Notes under the pieces: generated by a model | What the model was told of the DNA's origin: nothing | What the model saw: the letters and a program-made list of their open reading frames with translations, nothing else | Databases searched by the model: none | From: Betaproteobacteria bacterium | Lineage (GTDB): Bacteria > Pseudomonadota > Gammaproteobacteria > Burkholderiales > Burkholderiaceae_C | DNA length: 6,299 bases | Direction of reading: 5' to 3' | Assembly (NCBI GenBank): GCA_009922295.1 | Contig: RFWA01000147.1 | Span: 1-6,299, forward strand | Program-made: the position numbers and the translations under genes | Shown here: one piece after another, positions 1-6,049 of the stretch | How the letters are laid out: each line of letters opens with the position of its first letter | How positions within the stretch are numbered: position 1 is the stretch's first letter

Positions 1-1297
1 CGCGGCGCAGCAGGTCGGCGAACTCTTTTTTGACTTCGCCCAGGATGCGCACGCCCAAGCCAGGCCCGGGAAAGGGGTGGCGGTAGACCATGTTGCGGGG
101 CAGGCCCAGGGCCACGCCCAGCTCGCGCACCTCATCTTTGAACAGCTCGCGCAGCGGCTCCAGCAGCTTCAAACCCAGTTGCTCGGGCAGTCCGCCCACG
201 TTGTGGTGGCTCTTGATGGTCACGGCTTTTTTGTTGCCGGAGCCGCCTGACTCAATAACATCAGGATAAATGGTGCCTTGCGCCAGCCACTTTGCTCCGT
301 TTTTTGTAGCGTCAACGCGAGTGACATCAAGGGCTGCAGCCTTAAAACATGCCACAAACTCGCGGCCGATGATCTTGCGCTTGGCTTCTGGATCGCTCAC
401 CCCGGCCAAGTGCCCCAGAAACTGCTCGGCCGCGTCTACCCGCACCACCTTGGCGTGTAGCTTGCCGACAAACATGGCCATCACCTGGTCGCCTTCGTTC
501 AGGCGCAGCAGGCCGTGGTCCACAAACACGCAGGTGAGCTGGTCGCCGATAGCGCGGTGGATCAGGGCGGCCGCCACTGATGAATCGACCCCGCCAGACA
601 GGCCCAGGATGACTTCCTCGGTGCCAACCTGGGCGCGGATTTTTTCAACTGCTTCGGCGATGTAGTCGCCCATGATCCAGTCGGCCCGCGTGCCGCAGAT
701 GCCCAGCACAAAGCGCTCCAGAATCGCGGCGCCAAGCGGGGTGTGGGTCACCTCCGGGTGAAACTGCACGCCATAAAAACGCCGATCTTCGTCTGCCATG
801 CCGGCAATCGGGCAGCTGGGCGTGCTGGCCATGAGCTTGAAGCCGTGGGGCAAGTCGGTGACCTTGTCGCCGTGGCTCATCCAGACCTTGAGCATGCCGT
901 GGCCTTCGTCGGTGGCGTAGTCCTGGATGCCGCGCAGCAGCTCGGTGTGGCCGTGGGCGCGCACCTCCGCGTGGCCAAATTCACGCTGCTGGCCGCTTTG
1001 CACCCGGCCGCCGAGCTGGTGCGCCATGGTCTGCATGCCGTAACAGATGCCCAGCACGGGTAAGCCCAGCTCAAACACCGCATTGGGCGCTTTGTCAGTG
1101 CTGTCTTCGTAAACGCTGGCGTGGCTGCCGGACAGGATGATGCCCTTGAGCGAGCCATCACGCGCATAGGCACGCACCCAGTCGTCGCTGACGTCGCAAG
1201 GATGCACCTCGCAAAACACATGGGCCTCGCGGATGCGACGGGCGATCAGTTGGGTCACTTGGGACCCGAAGTCCAGAATCAGGATTTTTTGATGCAT
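1..1297 (-). CDS. guaA: GMP synthase (glutamine-hydrolysing), C-terminus cut by window edge
   Basis: GuaA converts XMP to GMP in the cytoplasm using ATP and ammonia released from glutamine, the last step of GMP synthesis. I read 432 uninterrupted codons in one frame; family members run about 510-540 residues, so roughly the last 100 lie beyond position 1. The N-terminal class I glutamine amidotransferase domain shows GICYGMQ with nucleophile Cys85 and the HPE triad part at His180/Glu182. The ATP pyrophosphatase domain has the P-loop SGGVDSS at residues 234-240, GTIYPDVIES, and KSHHNVGG near 362-369. The dimerisation domain begins at HPFPGPGLGVR and continues to KKEFADLLRR at the edge. Residues 56-61 read SGSHAS, where many bacteria have SGGPES; I recall this variant from Burkholderiales. 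The ATG at 1295-1297 lies 8 nt after the guaB stop. The only purine-rich stretch, AGAAG, abuts the ATG, which suggests translation coupled to guaB. Identity is certain from the motifs. Confidence 0.97.
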   Translation of the reverse strand, partial: MHQKILILDFGSQVTQLIARRIREAHVFCEVHPCDVSDDWVRAYARDGSLKGIILSGSHASVYEDSTDKAPNAVFELGLPVLGICYGMQTMAHQLGGRVQSGQQREFGHAEVRAHGHTELLRGIQDYATDEGHGMLKVWMSHGDKVTDLPHGFKLMASTPSCPIAGMADEDRRFYGVQFHPEVTHTPLGAAILERFVLGICGTRADWIMGDYIAEAVEKIRAQVGTEEVILGLSGGVDSSVAAALIHRAIGDQLTCVFVDHGLLRLNEGDQVMAMFVGKLHAKVVRVDAAEQFLGHLAGVSDPEAKRKIIGREFVACFKAAALDVTRVDATKNGAKWLAQGTIYPDVIESGGSGNKKAVTIKSHHNVGGLPEQLGLKLLEPLRELFKDEVRELGVALGLPRNMVYRHPFPGPGLGVRILGEVKKEFADLLRR

Positions 1298-1305
1298 CTT
1301 CTGTA

Positions 1306-2775
1306 CTAATCCGCGCGGTAGTTGGGCGCTTCTTTGGTGATTTGCACGTCGTGCACATGGCTTTCGCGGATGCCGGCAGTGGTGATCTCGACGAACTCCG
1401 CAGTATTTTGCATTGCCTCAATGGTGGCGCAGCCGCAGTAGCCCATGCTGGCGCGCACCCCGCCGGCCATCTGATAGACGATGGACACCATGGAGCCCTT
1501 GTACGGCACCCGGCCTTCGATGCCTTCGGGCACCAGCTTGTCGGCATTTGGGTTGCCGGTGCTGGATTCCTGAAAGTAGCGGTCCGCACTGCCCTGCTGC
1601 ATGGCGCCGATGCTGCCCATGCCACGGTAGCTTTTGTAACTACGGCCCTGAAAAAGTATCACCTCGCCGGGTGCCTCTTCGGTGCCGGCAAACATGCCGC
1701 CCATCATGACGCTGCTGGCGCCGGCTGCGATGGCTTTGGCAATGTCGCCGCTGTAGCGAATACCGCCGTCGGCGATCAGGGGCACGCCAGTACCCCGCAG
1801 GGCATTTGCCACGCTGTCTATCGCCATAATTTGTGGAACACCCACCCCGGCCACGATCCGGGTGGTGCAGATCGAGCCGGGGCCGATACCGACCTTGACC
1901 GCATCGGCGCCCGCCTCCACCAAGGCCAGTGCGGCGGCGCCCGTGGCAATGTTGCCGCCCACCACGTCGATGTGCGGGTAGTTTTGTTTGACCCAGCGCA
2001 CCCGGTCGATCACGCCTTTGCTGTGGCCGTGCGCGGTGTCAACCACAATAGCGTCGACACCGGCGCGCACCAAGGCCTCGACCCGCTCCTCGGTGCCCTC
2101 GCCAACGCCAACCGCTGCGCCCACGCGCAGCTTGCCCTGTGCGTCACGCGCGGCGTTGGGGAAGCTCGTCTGCTTGGTGATGTCTTTGACGGTGATCAGA
2201 CCCTTGAGCTCAAAGGCGTCGTTGACCACCAGCAGCCGCTCTATCTTGTATTGGTTGAGCAACACCTTGGCCTGGGCCAGCGTGGTGCCGTCAGGCACGG
2301 TGACGAGTTTGTCACGCTGGGTCATGATTTCACGCACCGGCAGGTCGTAACGGGTCTCAAAGCGCAGGTCGCGCCCGGTCACGATGCCGACCACCTTGCC
2401 ACCGTCGCACACCGGGAAGCCCGACACGCCGAGTTGCTCTGACAGCGCCATCACCTGGCGCACGGAGTGGTTGGGGGTAATTACCACCGGGTCGCGCAGC
2501 ACACCCGACTCATAGCGCTTGACCTTGGACACCTGCGCGGCCTGCTCTTGCGGCGTGAGATTTTTGTGCACGATGCCAATACCGCCCTCCTGGGCAATGG
2601 CAATCGCCAGCCGAGCTTCGGTGACGGTGTCCATGGCAGCGGATACCAGCGGCAGGTTCAGCGCGATATTGCGGGAAAAACGGGTGGAAAGTGAGGCGTC
2701 CTTGGGCAGGACTTGGGAGTAAGCTGGCACCAACAACACATCGTCGAAGGTGAGCGCTTTACCAATCAGGCGCAT
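1306..2775 (-). CDS. guaB: IMP dehydrogenase
   Basis: GuaB oxidises IMP to XMP with NAD+, the committed step towards guanine nucleotides; it forms cytoplasmic tetramers. The 489 residues match the usual ~488 of the full-length bacterial enzyme. The start is typical (LTFDDVLLVPAYS at 8-20). A CBS-domain pair occupies about residues 94-205, inserted in the TIM barrel, and in the family binds adenine or guanine nucleotides as regulators. The catalytic loop GIGPGSICTTR places the active cysteine at Cys303, followed by IADGGIR (334-340), the IMP-binding MGSIGAM (386-392), and the mobile flap with SADRY, whose Arg399-Tyr400 correspond to the catalytic Arg-Tyr pair. The C-terminus HDVQITKEAPNY is standard. 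The ATG at 2775 is preceded by GGAG seven nt upstream (2783-2786). It leads a probable guaBA operon with guaA 8 nt downstream. No frameshift or missing key residue is seen. Confidence 0.98.
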   Translation of the reverse strand: MRLIGKALTFDDVLLVPAYSQVLPKDASLSTRFSRNIALNLPLVSAAMDTVTEARLAIAIAQEGGIGIVHKNLTPQEQAAQVSKVKRYESGVLRDPVVITPNHSVRQVMALSEQLGVSGFPVCDGGKVVGIVTGRDLRFETRYDLPVREIMTQRDKLVTVPDGTTLAQAKVLLNQYKIERLLVVNDAFELKGLITVKDITKQTSFPNAARDAQGKLRVGAAVGVGEGTEERVEALVRAGVDAIVVDTAHGHSKGVIDRVRWVKQNYPHIDVVGGNIATGAAALALVEAGADAVKVGIGPGSICTTRIVAGVGVPQIMAIDSVANALRGTGVPLIADGGIRYSGDIAKAIAAGASSVMMGGMFAGTEEAPGEVILFQGRSYKSYRGMGSIGAMQQGSADRYFQESSTGNPNADKLVPEGIEGRVPYKGSMVSIVYQMAGGVRASMGYCGCATIEAMQNTAEFVEITTAGIRESHVHDVQITKEAPNYRAD

Positions 2776-2782
2776 GTCTAAG

Positions 2783-2801
2783 CTCCAAATCGCCGATTGT
2801 A
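2783..2801 (-). promoter_or_regulatory. guaB ribosome binding site and probable -10 box
   Basis: Reading the minus strand towards guaB, TACAAT (2796-2801, five of six matches to TATAAT) is followed by GGAG (2783-2786), seven nt before the ATG. This would give a leader of about 14 nt. No good -35 hexamer is visible at the expected spacing (2817-2825); that area instead overlaps one arm of the inverted repeat at 2811-2852. The promoter may therefore depend on an activator, or it may use weak contacts. The ribosome binding site is clear; the -10 is an inference from match and position. Confidence 0.55.
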
Positions 2802-2810
2802 CCTGCCGGC

Positions 2811-2852
2811 TTTAGCGTTCATGTCGTCTCGCTCCAGGGCAAAAACGCTAAA
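2811..2852. repeat. 9-bp perfect inverted repeat between guaB and the DUF4124 gene
   Basis: TTTAGCGTT (2811-2819) is repeated as its exact reverse complement AACGCTAAA (2844-2852) with 24 nt between. Arm centres are 33 bp apart, about three helical turns, so two proteins bound there would sit on the same DNA face. It lies in the 85-bp divergent region, upstream of the guaB -10 and directly before the DUF4124 start. It does not resemble the E. coli PurR operator. It could be a regulator site, a stem-loop, or chance. Confidence 0.45.
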
Positions 2853-2860
2853 CTGACCCA

Positions 2861-3412
2861 ATGAAACCGCCCTGCTCCCTGATGCGGCAAACCGTCTGTC
2901 AGATCGCTGCATTTGCACTTAGTGCCGCCAGTCTGCCAGCGTTGGCCCAATGGCAATGGACTGATTCGGCAGGCAAGGCGGTGTTTAGCGACCGTGCACC
3001 GCCGCCGGAGGTGCCCGACAAGGCCATCCGCAAGCGCCCGAGTGCGGCTAACGCGCCCGACCCTGCCCCCGCCGCCTCTGGCCCCAGCATCGTGCCGGCC
3101 ACAAGTGCCGCAAGTGCCCCAAGTGCCGCCAGCCCGCCTGTCATCCCCCGCACCGATTCGGCACTGGCCGCCAGGGCCAAACAAGCGGAACAAGCAGAAG
3201 TGGCGCAGCGTGGCGCCCAAGAGGCCCGGCTGCGCCAGGCCCGTGCCGACAACTGTGCGCGGGCCAAAAGCGCCCTCGCCCACCTGGCTACGGGCCAGCG
3301 TGTTGCCCGTAGCAACGACCGGGGTGAGCGCGAGGTGCTGGACGACGCGGCCCGGGCCTTGGAGCAGCGGCGCTTGCAGGGCGTGGTGGATACCGAGTGC
3401 CGAAGGCCCTGA
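2861..3412 (+). CDS. DUF4124 domain-containing secreted/periplasmic protein
   Basis: The function of this 183-residue protein is unknown. An N-terminal signal peptide is visible: a hydrophobic stretch around residues 12-28 ending in PALA, with likely cleavage after Ala29, predicting export to the periplasm. Right after it, QWQWTDSAGKAVFSDRAPP (30-48) matches the DUF4124 pattern of aromatic residues, D.G, and S/F-S/D-PP. A low-complexity Pro/Ala/Ser linker (about 65-105) follows. The C-terminal part (about 108-183) is charged, rich in Ala/Gln/Arg/Glu and probably helical, with two cysteines (Cys138 and Cys180) that could form a disulfide. Met1 keeps a Lys at residue 2, but no Shine-Dalgarno precedes it; Met8 (followed by Arg, at 2882) is an alternative start giving a more compact signal peptide. 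It is transcribed divergently from guaB, a neighbour relation I recall from related Burkholderiales, and converges on rnfH. The domain call is good; the role is not known. Confidence 0.85.
   Translation: MKPPCSLMRQTVCQIAAFALSAASLPALAQWQWTDSAGKAVFSDRAPPPEVPDKAIRKRPSAANAPDPAPAASGPSIVPATSAASAPSAASPPVIPRTDSALAARAKQAEQAEVAQRGAQEARLRQARADNCARAKSALAHLATGQRVARSNDRGEREVLDDAARALEQRRLQGVVDTECRRP
3103..3129 (+). repeat. Three 9-bp tandem repeats in the linker of the DUF4124 protein
   Basis: AAGTGCCGC, AAGTGCCCC and AAGTGCCGC follow one another directly at 3103-3129. They encode a Ser-Ala-x pattern in the Pro/Ala/Ser linker. A 9-bp unit keeps the frame, so copy number can change by slippage without breaking the protein; linker length may vary between strains. 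Confidence 0.7.
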
Positions 3413-3441
3413 GTCGGGCCTTGGCGGCTAGCGCACTCGGT
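3392..3441. terminator. Nested hairpin between convergent genes, possible bidirectional terminator
   Basis: An inner stem AAGGCCC (3403-3409) / GGGCCTT (3416-3422) with a 6-nt loop spans the DUF4124 stop codon (3410-3412). An outer stem ACCGAGTGC (3392-3400) / GCACTCGGT (3433-3441) encloses it. Both stems are perfect, and they lie just before the convergent stop of rnfH at 3446. No T-run follows on either strand, so this is not a classical intrinsic terminator. A role in 3'-end protection or in separating the convergent transcripts is inferred. Confidence 0.45.
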
Positions 3442-3445
3442 GACG

Positions 3446-3790
3446 TCAGTAGCCGGCTTTGGCGCCCGGCCGCTTTTTGGTAAACAGTCCGGCGGTGCGC
3501 GCGCCCTGGCGCACAAAGCGCTCACGCCGCGCGACCTTGGGGTCGACCTTGAGCGGGCGGTAGATTTCAATCCGGTCCTGATCGCGCAGCACATGGGTCA
3601 AGGCGACTTTGCGCCCCCAAACGCCCACGGTCATTGTGGCCGGGTCAATCTCGGGCCTTTGAACCAGCAAGCCACTGGTCTGCAGAGCCTGGATAACGGT
3701 GCAGTCAGGCCTCACGCGCAGGGTCAGCTCCAGCACCTCGCGCGCTTGGGCCGAATAGACCAAGCAGACCTGGATCAGACCGTCACTCAC
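3446..3790 (-). CDS. rnfH: RnfH family ubiquitin-like (beta-grasp) protein
   Basis: This is a 114-residue protein of the RnfH/UPF0125 family, whose members have a ubiquitin-like beta-grasp fold and usually follow ratA. The biochemical role is not settled. The sequence shows the family pattern: IQVCLVYS at the first strand, VLELTLRVRPDCTVIQALQTSGLL, then VGVWGRKV, LRDQDRIEIYRPLKVDPKVARRERF, and a basic tail. The start is taken as GTG at 3788-3790: it overlaps the ratA stop by 8 nt (GTGAGTGA), has AGG a short way upstream inside ratA, and puts the first beta strand at the usual place. An upstream ATG at 3850 would add 20 residues unlike the family and overlap ratA more deeply. The overlap indicates translational coupling to ratA. 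E. coli ratA-rnfH (also pasTI) has been proposed as a toxin-antitoxin pair, but an antitoxin function of RnfH is disputed. Confidence 0.9.
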   Translation of the reverse strand: MSDGLIQVCLVYSAQAREVLELTLRVRPDCTVIQALQTSGLLVQRPEIDPATMTVGVWGRKVALTHVLRDQDRIEIYRPLKVDPKVARRERFVRQGARTAGLFTKKRPGAKAGY

Positions 3791-4226
3791 CGTAGACCTG
3801 CCCGGCGCGTTTGACAAACGCATCCACCAGGCTGCCTGCAATTTTGTCAAACACCGGCCCGATCAGGCGGCCGAGTGTGGCATTGTCAAAGCCGTAGTTC
3901 AGGGTCAGCTCCACCCGGCAAGCGCGCTGAGAACCGTCGCCCAGGGGCAGAAAATTCCAGGCGCCGTCGAGTCGGGAAAACGGCCCGTTGACCAGGCTGA
4001 TGACGACCTGCCGGTCTGGCAGGTGACGGTTGCGGGTGGTAAAAGACTGCCGCAAGCCACTGAAGGCAATGCCCACCTCGGCTGTGACGCCGTCAGCGTC
4101 GGTGCTGACGACCCGGGCCCGGTCGCACCAGGGGAGAAACTTGGGGTAGTGCTCAATGCCGGTCACCAAGGCGTACATTTCCTGCGGGCTGTACCAGAGT
4201 AAAACGGACTTGGCGACGGTTTTCAT
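3783..4226 (-). CDS. ratA: RatA / COQ10-like START-domain protein
   Basis: A 147-residue protein spanning one START/polyketide-cyclase-like (COQ10) domain. Recognisable features are KSVLLWYSPQEMYALVTGIEHYPKFLPWCDRA split over residues 5-36, the central GLRQSFTTRN, and the C-terminal helix GPVFDKIAGSLVDAFVKRAG. In E. coli RatA has been reported to bind 50S subunits and block 70S formation, while the related mitochondrial Coq10 binds ubiquinone, so a lipid or quinone-binding role is equally open. I chose the ATG at 4226 because MKTVAKSV is the typical N-terminus. The longer frame from 4358 would add 44 unrelated residues and overlap smpB by 59 bp. No strong Shine-Dalgarno precedes the ATG (TATAAG only). 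It leads the ratA-rnfH pair, divergent from smpB, an arrangement also found in E. coli and many other proteobacteria. Confidence 0.93.
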   Translation of the reverse strand: MKTVAKSVLLWYSPQEMYALVTGIEHYPKFLPWCDRARVVSTDADGVTAEVGIAFSGLRQSFTTRNRHLPDRQVVISLVNGPFSRLDGAWNFLPLGDGSQRACRVELTLNYGFDNATLGRLIGPVFDKIAGSLVDAFVKRAGQVYGE

Positions 4227-4251
4227 ACTTATAGAATGGGGCCTGCCAGGG

Positions 4252-4283
4252 ATTGTAGACAAGCCTTGTACAGACCTTATACA
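4252..4283. promoter_or_regulatory. Overlapping divergent promoters for smpB (+) and ratA (-)
   Basis: For smpB, TAGACA (4256-4261, five of six to TTGACA) and TATACA (4278-4283, four of six) are 16 bp apart, placing transcription start near 4290, about 10 nt before the ATG. For ratA, TACAAT on the minus strand (4252-4257) is a good -10 with a start near 4245; its -35 is weak. The ratA -10 overlaps the smpB -35, so the two polymerases would compete. TTGTA/TACAA words recur here (4253-4257, 4266-4270, 4280-4284). These are consensus-based inferences. Confidence 0.45.
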
Positions 4284-4299
4284 ACCCCATCTCCGTTCA

Positions 4300-4773
4300 A
4301 TGGCCAAGAAACCCGATCCCGCTGCCCGCATCGCCGATAACAAAAAGGCGGCGTACAACTATTTTTTCGAAGAGCGTTTTGAAGCGGGCTTGGTGCTGGA
4401 GGGATGGGAAGTCAAATCCCTGCGTGAGGGCAAGGTACAGCTCACCGACGGCTATGTGGTGATCCGCAACGGTGAGTTGTTCATCATCGGCCTTCAGATC
4501 CAACCGCTCAACACCGCGTCCACCCACATCAGCCCGGACAAGGTCCGGACCAAAAAATTGCTGATGCACAAGGAGGAGATCAAGCGTTTGATCGGCAAGG
4601 TGGAGCAAAAAGGCTACACCCTGGTGCCTCTGAACCTGCATTGGAAAACCGGCAAAGTGAAGTGCGACATCGCGCTGGCCAAGGGCAAGGCCGAGCATGA
4701 CAAACGCGACACCATCAAGGATCGCGAAGGTAAGCGCGAGGTGGAGCGGGCCATGAAGGGCCGCAACCGCTAG
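4300..4773 (+). CDS. smpB: SsrA-binding protein SmpB
   Basis: SmpB binds tmRNA (SsrA), brings it with EF-Tu to stalled ribosomes, and acts as the codon-anticodon mimic in the decoding centre for trans-translation. The 157 residues match the family's ~150-160. Visible family hallmarks are IADNKKAAYNYFFEERFEAG, GWEVKSLREGKVQLTDGYV (the most conserved block, residues 37-55), HKEEIKRLIGKVEQKGYTLVPL, and the basic C-terminal tail (HDKRDTIKDREGKREVERAMK), which in the family folds as a helix in the mRNA channel. The start MAKKPD at 4300 is the usual N-terminus. An in-frame upstream ATG at 4156 would add 48 residues overlapping ratA and is rejected. No Shine-Dalgarno is visible before the ATG; the leader is predicted to be very short. 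The tmRNA gene itself is not in this window. Identity is certain. Confidence 0.98.
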   Translation: MAKKPDPAARIADNKKAAYNYFFEERFEAGLVLEGWEVKSLREGKVQLTDGYVVIRNGELFIIGLQIQPLNTASTHISPDKVRTKKLLMHKEEIKRLIGKVEQKGYTLVPLNLHWKTGKVKCDIALAKGKAEHDKRDTIKDREGKREVERAMKGRNR

Positions 4774-4797
4774 CCACCCGCCAGCAAGGTCGGTGTT

Positions 4798-5901
4798 TCA
4801 GACCAGATCGTGCAGGGGATGCATCTGTGCCGGCCAGGGGCTGGCAAAAAACGGGGCCACCATCTCAGGTGTGACGTCTTCAATCCGGGTTGGTTGCCAC
4901 TTCGGACGGTGGTCTTTGTCCACCGCCAGTGCCCGGATGCCCTCCACCGTCTCACTGCTGACGCCTGAGCGACCCAGGTGCTCGGTGAAAAAGCAATGCC
5001 GTACCAAGTCGCGCTCCAGCCGCAGATCGTCAGCCAGGCTCAGGTTGCGGGCTCTTCGGATTTGTTCCAAGACCACGTGGAGCATCAGCGGCGATCGCTG
5101 GCGCAGGGTGGCTGCGGTCTGGCTGGCCCAATCGCCACCGTCGCTCTCCAAGGCCTGCACAATGTCGAACACCGTCGCCCGGGAAAAAAATGGGTCAAAT
5201 TGGCCCTCAGGCCTTGTCGCAGCTGAATAGTTAGCTATTGAATATGTAGCAATCCAAGGTTCAAGAGGTTTGAGGCTTGACCAATCAAGGCCAGGCAGGG
5301 CGGCCCAAGCCGAAGCCAGTGTGTCCACGGACGCGCAGACGTCGGCCAGACCGAGCCCGAGCGCTTGTGGGCCGTCCAGTACTTGCCCGGTCAAGGCAAG
5401 CCACTCGCCGGCGGATCCCGGCAACCGACTTAAAAAATAGCCGCCTCCCACATCGGGAAACAGCCCAATGCCCGTTTCTGGCATACCCAGCTTGCTGCGC
5501 TCGGTGACGATGCGGGTGCTGGCACCCTGGCTGATGCCCATGCCGCCGCCCATCACAATGCCATCCATAAAGGCGAGATACGGTTTAGGGTAACGGTGGA
5601 TCAGGTGGTTGAGTGTGTATTCTTCGGTAAAGAAGTCTTCCAACCGGGGGCTGCCGGCCAGTGCGGCTTGGTGAAAAAAACGAATGTCGCCACCAGCGCA
5701 AAAGCTGCCAAACGGGCCGTCCCGCCCCATGCCCCGTATGGCCACAGCGGCAATGGCTGGGTCGTCGCGCCAGCGTAAAAGGGCGCTGGTTAGGGCTCGG
5801 ACCATGGGCAGTGTCAGCGCATTCAGGGCCTTGGGGCGGTTCAGGGTCAGTAAGCCGACCCGGCCTTCGACCGTTGCAATGATTTCAGGACAGTCCCACA
5901 T
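4798..5901 (-). CDS. Enoyl-CoA hydratase/isomerase family protein, 3-hydroxyisobutyryl-CoA hydrolase type
   Basis: A 367-residue crotonase-fold protein of the longer ECH_2 (HIBCH-like) group. True HIBCH hydrolyses 3-hydroxyisobutyryl-CoA in valine breakdown; other members are hydratases of unproven substrate. Evidence: LNRPKALNALT (19-30); oxyanion-hole segment SFCAGGDIRFF (66-76); second oxyanion segment DGIVMGGGMGIS (113-124); and PETGIGLFPDVGGGYFLSRL (141-160), where Glu142 and Asp150 correspond to the catalytic Glu/Asp pair of the hydrolases. The C-terminal part keeps the extended group's WASQTAATLRQRSPLML and FFTEHLGRSGVSSETVEGIRAL. The start at 5901 is set by GGAAGG six nt upstream (5908-5913); the open frame continues to 6087 but those 62 residues look non-coding. 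Residues about 212-238 are unusual: an AT-rich in-frame stretch resembling a mobile repeat (see 5200-5262). It converges with smpB, 24 nt apart. No other valine-pathway gene is in the window, so the substrate is uncertain. Confidence 0.88.
   Translation of the reverse strand: MWDCPEIIATVEGRVGLLTLNRPKALNALTLPMVRALTSALLRWRDDPAIAAVAIRGMGRDGPFGSFCAGGDIRFFHQAALAGSPRLEDFFTEEYTLNHLIHRYPKPYLAFMDGIVMGGGMGISQGASTRIVTERSKLGMPETGIGLFPDVGGGYFLSRLPGSAGEWLALTGQVLDGPQALGLGLADVCASVDTLASAWAALPGLDWSSLKPLEPWIATYSIANYSAATRPEGQFDPFFSRATVFDIVQALESDGGDWASQTAATLRQRSPLMLHVVLEQIRRARNLSLADDLRLERDLVRHCFFTEHLGRSGVSSETVEGIRALAVDKDHRPKWQPTRIEDVTPEMVAPFFASPWPAQMHPLHDLV
5200..5262 (-). repeat. AT-rich repeat-like segment in frame within the hydratase gene
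   Basis: This stretch is much more AT-rich than the surrounding gene. On the minus strand it reads GATTGCTAC, ATATTC, AATAGCTAAC, then ends near GAGGGCCAATTTGACC. That word order resembles, from memory, a short interspersed repeat common in Comamonadaceae genomes (GATTGCTAT...AATAGCTGCT...GCGCTAGAGGCC). Short inverted words (AATAG/CTATT, GCTA/TAGC) are present. It is translated as residues about 214-234 of the protein. The repeat identity is inference and its borders are approximate. Confidence 0.4.
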
Positions 5902-5907
5902 GCCAAG

Positions 5908-5913
5908 CCTTCC
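5908..5913 (-). promoter_or_regulatory. Ribosome binding site that fixes the hydratase start
   Basis: GGAAGG on the minus strand ends six nt before the ATG at 5901. It is the strongest Shine-Dalgarno match among the complete minus-strand genes here and supports the 367-residue form over the 429-residue open frame. Confidence 0.8.
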
Positions 5914-6022
5914 GTTGTGCCAAAAGCCGGCATTGTGCCTTGGCCGAACCGAAGACCGGGCCCAAAGCCCCAAATTGAGCGCGTGCCCATGCGAAGCGTT
6001 AACACCTGAGGCTGAGCCAGCG

Positions 6023-6049
6023 CAATTGCGATATCTCGTGTCGCAATTG
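6023..6049. promoter_or_regulatory. 27-bp perfect dyad, probable regulator operator
   Basis: CAATTGCGA (6023-6031) and TCGCAATTG (6041-6049) form a perfect 9-bp inverted repeat around a 9-nt spacer. The left arm also lies in a 10-bp palindrome, CGCAATTGCG (6021-6030), and the word CGCAATTG recurs exactly 21 bp apart (6021, 6042), two helical turns. The element sits midway in the 274-bp region between the hydratase start (5901) and the sarcosine oxidase start (6176), so it could serve either gene. No regulator gene is in the window to assign it to. Confidence 0.5.

Noticed and set aside
1342..2442. A 366-codon open frame on the plus strand opposite guaB
   Set aside because: It is antisense to a certain guaB, is rich in His/Ala/Gly as expected from the complementary strand of a GC-rich gene, and shows no family motif or ribosome site.
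3446..4226. ratA-rnfH as a new toxin-antitoxin system
   Set aside because: This is a conserved housekeeping pair next to smpB in many proteobacteria; toxicity is reported for E. coli RatA, but an antitoxin role of RnfH is disputed, and nothing here adds to the known arrangement.
4156..4299. N-terminal extension of SmpB from an ATG at 4156
   Set aside because: It runs through the ratA coding sequence and promoter region; MAKKPD at 4300 matches the normal SmpB N-terminus and length.
4227..4358. N-terminal extension of RatA to an ATG at 4358
   Set aside because: It would overlap the smpB coding start, and the added 44 residues do not look like the family; MKTVAKSV at 4226 is the typical start.
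5915..5939. Two TTGTGCC direct repeats (TGGCAC on the minus strand) near the hydratase start
   Set aside because: They resemble a sigma-54 -24 element but have no correctly spaced -12 GC, and the downstream copy would lie too close to the start codon; likely chance.
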